DNA from: Glandiceps talaboti
Lineage: Eukaryota > Hemichordata > Enteropneusta > Spengelidae
Length of the DNA stretch: 64,000 nucleotides
Assembly: GCF_964340395.1 (NCBI RefSeq)
Contig: NC_135571.1
Location: 5,856,453 to 5,920,452, forward strand
Direction of reading: 5' to 3'
In this document: piece after piece, positions 11,913 to 24,046 of the stretch
Position numbering within the stretch: position 1 is the stretch's first letter
Layout: each line of letters begins with the position of its first letter
Made by a program: the position numbers and the translations under genes
The notes under the pieces: model-generated
What the model saw: the letters and a program-made list of their open reading frames with translations, nothing else
What the model was told of the DNA's origin: nothing
The model's database searches: none

Positions 11913-12196
11913 TAGACTCTCTCACAATCCTTGACGCTTCATATAAGTAGCTAAAACTTGGGTTGTTTTGTATGTATCTACTGCATAATTTGTACTCGTA
12001 TACTAGTATCCCAGTATCCCTGTACTGTACGTTGACATCAACAAAATGTTAGCCCTATGTAATCAATGAGGGCGTACATTATAGGTATACTGGAATACTA
12101 GTATACGAGTACACTTATGCAGTAGATACCGGTACATACAAAACAACCCAAGTTTTAGCTATTTATGCAAAGCTCCGAGGACTGTGAGAGAGTCTA
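11913..12196. mobile_element. Mutator-like foldback with 9-bp target duplication
   Basis: 284 bp flanked by CACTAACTC (11904-11912 and 12197-12205). Ends TAGACTCTCTCACA and TGTGAGAGAGTCTA are exact inverted repeats. Arms of about 110 bp continue with AAAACTTGGGTTGTTTTGTA mirrored by TACAAAACAACCCAAGTTTT. No ORF. Confidence 0.85.
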
Positions 12197-12534
12197 CACT
12201 AACTCATACTTTGATGGAGTGATATTTCTCTACTCCAGTGATGGCTGCACCTGCAATATTCATAATGTACTGTGATATTTCACACTGACCTTTAACCTTA
12301 GAATCACTTGTCACATGCTATTATATATCAACATGCACGCAAGAAAGAAAAAGGGTCTCTTTGTTGATGACAGTGGTGCATTGCCCTGCTGTTATTTTAC
12401 TAATGACTGCATTTTGGACTCTTTTGAGCATTTTCATTTTTGTATTTGTGATATTTTCATCAGCCATTCAACCAGTATGTGTTCTACTTCACAACATAAC
12501 CCACTGCTGTCTGTCTTTGTCTTTGAACCTACAG

Positions 12535-12676
12535 ACATACAATGTCGGGTTTGAATCTAGTCAGAGTGGATGGTTCACAGCGACAAATGAAGAGACGGGA
12601 ATCACTGAAAGATTTCACCATAGCAACACCAGAAGAATTTGTCAGGAAGTTTGGAGGTGATCGGAATATCAACAAG
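12535..12676 (+). CDS. ACACA: ACC exon 2 (AMPK site and start of BC domain)
   Basis: Acceptor CCTACAG, donor AAG|GTAGGG. Residues 1-45 from ATG 12542: begins M-S-G-L-N-L-V and contains [11 protein letters not shown] and F-G-G. The first base belongs to a split Arg codon from exon 1, and two further codons (His, Thr) precede the ATG in frame. Ser2 aligns with the AMPK-phosphorylated serine (Ser79 in rat). The ATG could be a short-isoform start, but the phosphosite context argues for upstream coding sequence. Confidence 0.93.
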
Positions 12677-15600
12677 GTAGGGCTGTCTGTTATTATATAC
12701 ATTAATTACCATGGCAACACTTCAATTGAAGAAAGTTCGGTCAAAAGAACACTTACAAAGATTAAGAGTACAACCGACAGTAAACATAACAGCCAAGAAG
12801 AAATCACAAAGTATACACTGCATTGGATTTCAATTAGATTTTTATTTATTTTATTTATTTTTTATTTATTATTTTATTTTTTAATTTTTTTTGATTGATA
12901 TACATACATAGGCAAACCCGCCATGTTGAATATTGCATCATGGGAAATGTGATAATAAATACGAATCAATTAGTATTGTAAACAATATTGTTTGTAACCA
13001 CAAATAATCAATTCATAGTCACCCTGACCATTTATTTTATCAGTAGCTCCAGATTAGGTATTACGATAACCACAGATAATCCCACAGTCCTTTGCGTCTG
13101 AGCATGCTCAGTCTGGATTACAAGTTCCCTATTACTCAGTAGCTGTTGCTGTCATCATTGTTTACACCTAAATAGTTAATGAATTTGAAGTAAACAATAT
13201 TTCTAAAATATTGTGTGAATCATTCATTCCTGTACAGGTATTAATTGCCAACAACGGAATAGCAGCTGTTAAGTGTATGAGATCTATAAGGAGATGGGCT
13301 TATGAAGTATTCAGAAATGAACGTGCCATTCAATTTGTTGCCATGGTAACACCAGAAGATCTGAAAGCAAATGCAGGTAATGTTAATCTCATATACAGTA
13401 GTCTAATTTATACCATTATTTAGTCTCATTTATTCAGCCTTTCATCCAGACAAAAAGTCGGGGAAAATGATTCCCAAATCACCCGAACCAGATCTCTCTC
13501 CCTGAACTCTATATTCTGAGGAGTACTTCATATCCAACTTAGCATTATGACCAAACCTATACCATGTATACCCCCAAGGTACACACAGACAGGCCTAGGA
13601 AGTAGAACACCACCATGGCAAATTTTGGAAAGGCCTATTGCTGCCAAAATTATTACCCATATGATGACCGTGACTTCTTTCTGTGAAAGCAGAAGAATTA
13701 CTGTTATAGTATTTACCAGAGATTGAAACTCTATACACTGGCTGTAATTGTGAAGTTTTGGTGAGGTTTAGTGAACATGCCAAAAGTATAAAATTGACAA
13801 TTTCTCCATCACTTTGATAGTTACGATAAGGCTATAATCTAGCTTGTTAATATCTCTCATTCTCTTTATTCTGTTTTTTTCACTCTAACCTTTCCACATT
13901 GTTTGATTGTAGAGTACATCAGAATGGCTGATCACTACGTCCCTGTGCCTGGAGGTTCTAATAATAACAACTATGCCAACGTAGACTTGATTGTAGAAAC
14001 AGCTAAACGTATAGGAGTACAAGCTGTGTGGGCTGGCTGGGGTCATGCCTCAGAAAACCCCAAACTACCTGAATGTCTACACAGAAACAACATAGTCTTC
14101 ATCGGTGAGTAATGTTTCTATGTGAAATGTCAGCATAGAGGGCGCCATTCAGCATCTGATCTCTGAATCCTTACCATGTTTTATTCACTTGGGAACAACT
14201 TTTTTACATTTTTCAAAATCTGTAAAATCTGTTACAGACCTATCTACAGAATACAACGACATAGTTCCAAGGAAATCATTCGCTACATTTGCATCTTTTG
14301 TTATTTATTTTCTGTCTGTGAATAGACCATTGCTGTCGTGGACAATCGGGCTATAACTCTTGGAGGCACAATCATTTTAAAAGTTCTACCATTTGCATTC
14401 TTACTGATCAACCAGAGAATGCCATGTGGGCATTGGGTGACAAGATAGCTTGCGCCAATGTAGCTCAGAGTGCTAACTTACCAACACTGCCATAGAGAGG
14501 TAGTGGGTTGACTATAGAGGGCACTATCATCTCAAAAGGTCTATTTTTGTTCGTTCATACTCTAGGTCCACCAGAGAATGCTATGTGGGCATTGGGTGAC
14601 AAGATAGCTTCCTCTATTGTAGCACAGAGTGCTAACTTACCAACACTGCCGTGGAGTGGTAGTGGATTAACTATAGAGGGCGCTACATCTCAAAAGGTCT
14701 ATTTTTGTTCGTTCATTCTCTAGGTCCACCAGAGAATGCTATGTGGGCATTGGGTGACAAGATAGCTTCCTCTATTGTAGCACAAAGTGCTAACTTACCA
14801 ACACTGCCGTGGAGTGGTAGTGGCTTAACTATAGAATGGTCAGAAGAAGATCTTAAAAACAGAAAGATAGTTACTGTACCAGATGGCATTTATAAGAAAG
14901 GGTGTGTAGAAGGTATTGAAGAAGGATTACAGGTACAGAGTTAATCATTATTAATCAACACCCTCTCTAATCACATTTTGAAACCCATGCAGACAAAAAA
15001 ATCAGTACGTTAAAATCAGTACATTTTAGACCAAAGCAAAATTGAAAGTAGTGTAGCGTGGACCATATCAACTTGAAAAAAACAACACATGTAGAACAAA
15101 GGGATAGACATATACATGCACAATAAAGGGGAGTACCCCTTGGGGGGTGGAGTAACTGTGACCATGTGTATGACATTACAATATCTACCATTGTGTTTAT
15201 CTTCAGTCTACCCTCCTCCCCATCTACCCCCCACCCCACCCCAGTGTCTGTGAATCTAATATTACTATATTTACCATTATTGTTTTTCTTCAATATTCAG
15301 TCTACTCTACCCCCCCCCCCCCATCAATTTTCACTCTCAGGGTAGCCATAACTGTGAGTATGACATTACAGTACTGTATCTACCATTGTGTTTATGTTAT
15401 CTACCCTACCCACCCACCCACCCATCCCCCTCCAGCTCCACCCTCAGGGTAGCCATAACTGTGAGTATAACATTACAATATCTACCATTGTGTTTATGTT
15501 ATCTACCCTACCCCCCTCCCCTTCTGTCTCCACCCTCAGGGTAGCCATATAACTGTGAGTATGACATTACAATATCTACCATTGTGTTTATGTTATCTAC

Positions 15601-18600
15601 CCTAACCCCCTCCCCCCTCCAGCTCCACCCTCAGGGTAGCCATAACTGAGTTTGACATTACAGTATCTACCATTGTATTTATGTTATCTACCCTACCCCC
15701 CTCCGCCCCCCCCCCCCCCCCCATCTCCACCCTCAGGGTAGTCATAACTGTGAGTTATGACATTACAATATCTACCATTGTGTTTATCTCTAGTCAGCAC
15801 ACAAGATTGGATTCCCTGTTATGATAAAAGCTTCTGAAGGTGGTGGTGGTAAAGGTATCCGTAAAGTAGAGTCAGCTGATGATTTCCCCAATGCATTCAG
15901 ACAAGTACAATCTGAAGTGCCTGGTTCTCCTGTCTTTATCATGAAACTAGCTGAAAGGTAAGTATGGTTACCGTAACACCCATTCTCAAGTGAAACAATA
16001 ATTTCTGAAGTATACAGAGCAAGCAATTGGATACTGTCTCTCCTGTTATCTTCTAAATACCAGATAGCCTATTTTCAATAAGTGGACATTAGTTAGGGCG
16101 CATACCTGCTAGCCTCAGACCTAAAATATAATCTAAATTACAAGGATCTCCTGACTACTCCTGAATACAAACTTCACACCTATGACCCCTTATTAGGCTC
16201 ACATGTCCGCAAGGTCACGTGTACTGAATAGTTGGTCAATCTGTTGACAAAGACTGAAGTGTGTACTCGAAAATTTCAGGTATAATTTTCAAGTTTGTGT
16301 TTGGAATAAAAGTTCATTTCAATACCATTCAGCCTATAGTCAACTAGTGCTAGTGGACACTTAGTAGCATATACAACTCTTCCCAAACTGAGCAGTTCTC
16401 ATGACGAAAACAACCTCAGACTCAGAGTCTGTCCAGTACCACATACTAAACAAAAACAAAGAAGGGCGCCCTCAAGTGTTGTGTGATGGCTGATGCTTAT
16501 GATCATGACTAAGTCTTCACTGAATCCATATCCACAGATGAATGGCTACTAAAACGTAACTTGGTTCTTGTGTCAATAGAAATTTATAAGCTTTGTACAT
16601 AGTTTTGTCTAAACACATCCATAGATACTCATTTATCAACAAACAAGGGTGAAAATATATTTTCAGACAGTTATTAAAATGATTGTCATTTAAGGTATAG
16701 AGGTTTCTATTTACAGATGTACATTTTCTTTGCAGTGCTCGTCATTTGGAAGTTCAAGTCTTAGCTGACAAATATGGTCAAGCTATTTCCTTATTTGGTC
16801 GTGACTGTTCCATTCAGAGAAGACATCAGAAGATCATAGAGGAAGCACCAGTTAGTGTGGCTGATATGGATACATTCAGAGAAATGGAACAGGTAGGCAA
16901 CATTTTCTGTCAAAATTAAACGTTTATCTGGCGTTATAGATGGAAGTGTCAATCCATAGTTAGACGTATGGGAATTTTTACTGGCCTGGTGATGCTCTGT
17001 AAAACAGGGCGAAAGCTAGTCAGAACATTGGAAACCCTTTGAGTTCACATTGTTGTTTGTTGTATAGGCCTATAATGGCACAACAATCCTTTATATTGGC
17101 TAAACTCCATGGGAGCATACAATCTTGTACAACGGAGTAACTGGAAGACCTATGGTGATCGTGCTTTCTTGCGTACCGCCCCCCTCGCTTGGAACAATGT
17201 CCCTCTAGAAGTGCGGCAGTCACCCAGTCTTGATATTTTTAATTAGCGCATCTTGACTTATCTGTTTAGCAGAGCCTACTGACATCTCTATATACCCACA
17301 CTTTTGTAAAGCGCCATTGAACATTGCTACATAGTGGAGTTTGGCGCTATATAAATCTCTTTGATTGATTGATTGATTGATTGAATCTATTGCAGATTCT
17401 ATAAGCACAAGAATTGTTTTGTTCATTCAGCTGGTAACTATCTCTGACACAGTGGTTTCATCCATACTCATCCCAGACTCATAGAGACTCATAGTGACAA
17501 GGCCCTCTATGTAACTCATATTTCATCACCTACACAAAGAAAATATTGGGAAATAAAATGTTATGATTATCTCTTCCTCTAGGCTGCTGTTATCTTAGCT
17601 AAGATGGTTGGCTACGTCAGTGCTGGCACAGTTGAATATCTGTATAGTGAATCTGAAGGATTTCATTTCCTGGAGCTTAACCCTCGTTTGCAAGTTGAAC
17701 ATCCCTGTACAGAAATGGTAGCAGACGTCAATCTACCAGCTTGTCAATTACAGGTGGGAGAAACCATTTTGTGTATAGGAGAGAATGGATAAATAAAATC
17801 GCACAAACAAAATTTACAACACAATACAATACAATATACAATACAATACAATACAATATAATACAATATACAATACAATACAATACAATATAATACAATA
17901 TACAATACAATACAATACAATACAATACAACTTTATTTAATATCCCAGCGTGGGCAATTTTCTTTCTTATAACTTGTTGCAATCAAACCAAATTTTAGTA
18001 ACAAGCTCTTTAGTTCTCGTACTTCAAATTTTGAAGTCTATCAGGTAATTGGCTGGCAGAGGTTTACAAAGTGATAGATCGGAACAAATGAATGCGCCTT
18101 TTAAATAGTGATGGCGTCGCTAATAAGTTAGACTATGACATGTTGTGCTGTTCAGCCCTAATATCATAACTAGGCAAAGCCCATAAGCTCACGCAGGGTA
18201 GATTCATTTGTGACCGACTGCCTGGGCTGCCTCACGATGATATTGTAGATAACGCCCTCTGCATGGAGAATGCACATAACATATAGAATGCGTAGTCATT
18301 GCGCCACAATGCATCCATGGGTAAAACCACCCATTTTTTTTCGCATAGTATATAGAACGCACATGCGTACTAGTCATTGAGCCGCTACACAAGCTATCAA
18401 GCTTCATGATTGATTAGTTGATAGTGTACCATGAATGTCGTATCCTACAGACTACAAATAAGTTACCACGAGTGTGAGAACCTGAGATTGAGTCATAGAC
18501 CTATGTCAATAATATAAACCATATTTCTGCCTCCATATTTTCAAATATCATTACCTAATATCCCAATATTCTGCTTCAGATTGCCATGGGTATCCCCCTC

Positions 18601-21600
18601 CATCGAATCAAGGATATCCGTAATTTATATGGAGCACATTCCTGGGATGACACACCTATAGATTTTGATGAGTAAGTACACATATCCATAATTTTTATGA
18701 AGAACATTTATAGAATAATGTACCTATAGATTTTGATGAAGAGTATTAATTAAGTACACAAGTTGTGTGTCGGGAGCCATTTTGTGTTATTTAAAATCAC
18801 TTTGTACAGTTAGGCAATGAGTATCCTCTAAATCATCATGTTTACAATGTTACATATTAAAGTGGCCATATGGATGAGGATTGGGTATTTATTTTGGATT
18901 TTTAATTTATAAAACAATTTTATCATGGCTTCCTACTTGAAAATTCGATGTAAAACAACATATGTCAAATCCTTGTTTGTAACTCAATACAGTACAAAAG
19001 ACTTATTAAGTGTTTGTTATTGTATGTACAATAACAAACCTTTTTACACTTGTTTTAGCTTTTTGCAATGTATTGAGTAACAAACAAAGACTTGGTCAAT
19101 GTTGTTTCTGTCCATCCGTGTGTCCATGTGTCCATCTGTGCATGTGTCCATGTGTCTGTCCATGGCCGTGTGTCCATGTGTCCGTCTGTGCATGTGTCCA
19201 TGTGTCTGTCCATGGCCGTGTGTCCATGTGTCCGTCTGTGCATGTGTCCATGTGTCTGTCCATGGCCGTGTGTCCATGTGTCCGTCTGTGCATGTGTCCA
19301 TGTGTCTGTCCATCCGTGTGTCCATGTGTCCATCTGTGCATGTGTCCATGTGTCTGTCCATGGCTGTGTGTCCATGTGTCCGTCTGTGCATGTGTCCATG
19401 TGTCTGTCCATGGCCGTGTGTCCATGTGTCCGTCTGTGTATGTGTCTATGTGTCTGTCCATGGCTGTGTGTCCATGTGTCCATCTGTGCATGTGTCCATG
19501 TGTCTGTCCATGGCCGTGTGTCCATGTGTCCATCTGTGCATGTGTCCATGTGTCTGTCCATGGCTGTGTGTCCATGTGTCCGTCTGTGCATGTGTCTATG
19601 TGTCTGTCCATGGCCGTGTGTCCATGAGTCCATCTGTGCATGTGTCCATGTGTCTGTCCATGGCCGTGTGTCCATGTGTCCGTCTGTGCATGTGTATCCA
19701 CCTATATATCAAATATACAATTCCCTCAAACTTTCAGCTTCAACTGAGCAATGAAAAATATAGGGTAATGATCGATATCTAACTTTGAGTCATATACATT
19801 TTATATTCTCAGTCCAGAGTCTCAACCAATGCCTAAAGGTCATGTGATAGCTACAAGAATAACTAGTGAGAATCCAGATGAGGTAAGTCTACATACTGTG
19901 TGTTAATTTTGACATTTTGGTTCGTAGTGTTTTGAAGTACAATGTATTAGACATCAGTTCCATGTAATATGGAGTCATGATGGGTGAATGGTTAGAGTGG
20001 CTGGCTTGAAATTTGCAGGTTGCAGATTCGAGCCTCGTCACTGCTCTTTGTTTCTTAATATAGTTAAAGTCTTTGGCAAGATTTGAACCATGTTTATGCC
20101 TCAGTCAACCCAGCTGTATAATTGGGGACCAGGTAGGATAGAGGTTGCAATGAGAATGTTTTTATGCACTTATAAAGGCTGCAATGGATTGTATGCTCCC
20201 CAGGGAGTTGAGGAAGTATAAAGGGCCATTGCGCCACTATAGATCCATGCCAGGGGTAATAATTGTAAAGTGCTTTGAGCACAGAATGGGAAAGTGCTGT
20301 ATAAAAACCAACTTTATTATTAATATTTGTTCGTGTCAGCTGTATATGAAAATAACAACAATGTATTGTATTATCGTATACAGGGTTTTAAACCAAGTTC
20401 AGGAACTGTACAGGAATTGAACTTCCGTAGCAATCAGAATGTATGGGGATATTTCAGTGTAGCTGCCTATGGCGGTCTCCATGAATACGCAGACTCACAG
20501 TTTGGACACTGTTTCTCATGGGGAGAGAACAGAGAAGATGCTAGGGAGTAAGTATGACCTTGGTGGTCACCATAGCAACAAGGTTCAAAGTTCATGACCC
20601 TTGTAGTCACCTTAGTAACAAGATTGTTAGTTGATGAGAGAGAGATGAAATTTCAAATTCGTCCACAGCCACCCACAGTCTTGTCTTCATGCACATGTTT
20701 TCTTTCGCCAGTGATATCTGTACATATTTCATCAAACTATCACAGAAGGGGTATTCTGACCCACATTTCGTTTTGTGTTAGGTCGAAGCAATATTTTTAC
20801 AAAAATAAAGCAATTAAAAGGATAATAAAACTATAAATAAACTAAAATCCTCACCTACACCTACCCTATTTTCTGGGGCCATGTTTATCGGAAAAACACA
20901 ATTTTTTTCGCATTATTACAATGTTATATATTGTATATTGCAAAGTTATACAATAAGTAACCTTCTCTTTCCTCTTCGGGACTCGAATAAAAAGTTTATA
21001 AAAACAAAAAAAAACAAAAAAAACAAAAAAAGTTATACAATAAAAGTACATTTATGTTATTACAGGAATATGGTGGTTGCTATGAAGGAGCTGTCAATCA
21101 TTGGGGACTTCAGAACAACTGTTGAATATCTCATTAAGATCTTAGAAACAGAACAGTTTCAGAACAATGAATTTGATACAGGCTGGCTGGATAAACTGAT
21201 TGCTGAGAGAGTACAGGTCAGTTAATATAGATATTGGTGTTGCAAATTATTTAATTTCACACATTTTGGTGAGTTTTTTGTTGTTCATTTAGATTAATGT
21301 ATTGAAGTTACACTTATACCTTAGGCTGGACATTGTGTCTCATTTCCAAATGTCCTGTCCTGATGCAACTTCAGTGACTTCCAGTAACCCTCAGAATCGA
21401 GTTCAACATCATAGTTCTTACATACAAATCAACAAATGAACTTACCCCAAAAACAAATTGACTTTCTGAATTCACTCTGTAGATCGACCATACACAAATG
21501 CTATGTTCTTTTCATGAAGTCGCTTTCAGTGTTGCAAGAACCAAATTTGTCACCTGTTTCATGCTAACATTGACTGGCTCTAATTTATATAACCATTCAG

Positions 21601-22355
21601 AAACCACTATGAAACTGACAGTGTGTATTCTTGACTTAAAGGTAGCAAGATTGCATGGATTTCTTGTGACATTTCATCAAAATGACAGGAAGTAAAAGTT
21701 GCTTGATGACAAGAATGTTGTATTTGTTTATAATCATATGTTCTATGTTACTTGTAGTGGGCACTGGTTCTTTACAAATTATTTATATTGACTGAACCTA
21801 GGAATAAAGCCCTCTTGTATAAATCCAAAGGATACTGTTTTTGATGTGTGGCTGAATTGGAGATGACTTTTTCTTTTTTCTGTATCTGCAGGCTGAGAGA
21901 CCAGATCTTATGTTAGGTGTGATATGTGGTGCCATCCATAATGCTGATAGAGCTATCACCAATAGCTACAACAATATCTTTAATGCACTGGAAAGGTAAG
22001 TTTGATATGAGGAGCTATTAATACAGACTGTATCACTGATAGAGCTATCATCAATAGCTACATTTTTTGTATGAGTAACAATATCTGCATGAATTTGAAA
22101 GGTAAGTTTGATGCATGTGTGTGTGTGTGTATGTTAAGTGTATATATTATATAATCTGTGTGTGTGTAAGTGTATATATTATATAATCTTGTGTGTGTAA
22201 GTGTATATATTATATAATCTCTGTGTGTGTGTAAGTATATATATTATATAAGCTGTGTGTGTGTGCGTAAGTATATATATTATTATAATGTGTGTGTGTG
22301 TAAATGTATATATATTATATAATCTGTGTGTGTAAGTATATATTATATAATCTAC

Positions 22356-22390
<35 letters not shown>

Positions 22391-24005
22391 TGTGTGAGTG
22401 TGTGTGTAAGAGTATATAATACATAATCTGGTCTACTTTACTATGTAGTAACCCTGAAACATTTTGATTTGACAGAGGTCAGTCCATCTCGCCATCAGAA
22501 TCATGTACTCTGTGCTATACACGTAACGTTGAACTGATCTACGAGAGTTTCAAGTATTGTATAGAAGCTACTAAACAAGGACCAAACAGCTACTTTCTCA
22601 TCATGAATGATTCTACAGTAGAAGTAGATGTACACAAGTAAGTGTTAGGGATTGGTTGACTAGACCACCTGGTAGAATATATTATGTAAATTAAGTAATG
22701 AATGTGTTAGGATTGGTTGGCCAGACCACCTAGTAGAATACATTATGTAAATTAAGTAAAGTATGTGTTATGATTGGTTGGCCAGACCACCTGGTAGAAT
22801 ATGTTATGTAAATGAAGTAAAGTATGTGTTAGGATTGGTTGGCCAGACCACCTAGTAGAATATATTATGTAAATTAAGTAATGTATGTGTTAAGATTGGT
22901 TAGCTAGACCACCTGGTACAATATATTATGTAAATTAAGTAAAATATATTTTAGGATTGGTTGACTATAGACCACCTAGTAGAATACATTATGTAAATTA
23001 AGTAAAGTATGTGTTAGGATTGGTTGGCCAGACCACCTGGCATATGTAATAACATATGCAAATTTAGTGTTAAAACAGTATGTATAGTAGAAGTAGATAT
23101 AAACAAGTAAATGTTATGCCTCGGATTGGTTGGCCAGACCACCTGGCATATGTAAAAACATATGCAAATTTAGTGTTGAAACAATATCTATAGTACTAGT
23201 AGAAGTAGATATAAACAAGTAAATGTTATGCCTCGGATTGGTTGGCCAGACCACCTGGTAGAATATATTATGTAAATTAAGTAAACTAAGTGTTATGATT
23301 GGTTGGCCAGACCACCTGGTAGAATATATTATGTAAATTAAGTAAAATAAGTGTAAGTGTTATGATTGGTTGGCCAGACTACCTGGTAGAATATATTATG
23401 TAAATTAAGTAAAGTAAGTGTTATTATTGGCTAGCTACACCACCAGTTGGAATTTTATTGTGCAAATAAAAATGTGATTATTTTAATCCTACAGTTAATA
23501 TTTACCACTCTTAACACTCAGGTAAAGAGATTTGATTGTTTGCCACAATCGTTTATAATGTTTAAATCAAGACTTACTACAAAACAGACGTATGCGGTAA
23601 GACACGTCACATCACCAACGTACTGTAAAAAGGGGTTTTACCAATGTGTGAGGGCGCCCTGTCATGATGTACCTTACAGGCTATACAAATAATGTTGTTT
23701 CTAATAAATTAATGATTATAATAGTTACTTTTCAAAAGGCAGCCTCTGTATTACGTGTGTAGCTGTATTCATAAAACTACAACTGTATTTTTTTATATGT
23801 TTTCTCATTTTATTTATGAATAGACTGACTGACAGTAGTTTGTTGATATCATATGATGGACACAGTTATACTACTTATATGAAAGAAGAGGTGGACAGGT
23901 AAGGAATCTTATGATTTTTTTAACAACAGACATAGAGATGGATATGTACACAGAGAGACTCAGATATATAGATAGATAGATAAATATATAGATATAGATA
24001 GATAT

Positions 24006-24046
<41 letters not shown>

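Noticed and set aside
14566-14723. Exon 5 copy 2 as a mutually exclusive exon
   Set aside because: It lacks the exon's 3' half; any usable donor gives a length that breaks the frame.
19010-19782. Overlapping 200-227-residue open frames on both strands
   Set aside because: They lie entirely in a 48-bp minisatellite lacking stops in most frames; no known domain and no splice context.
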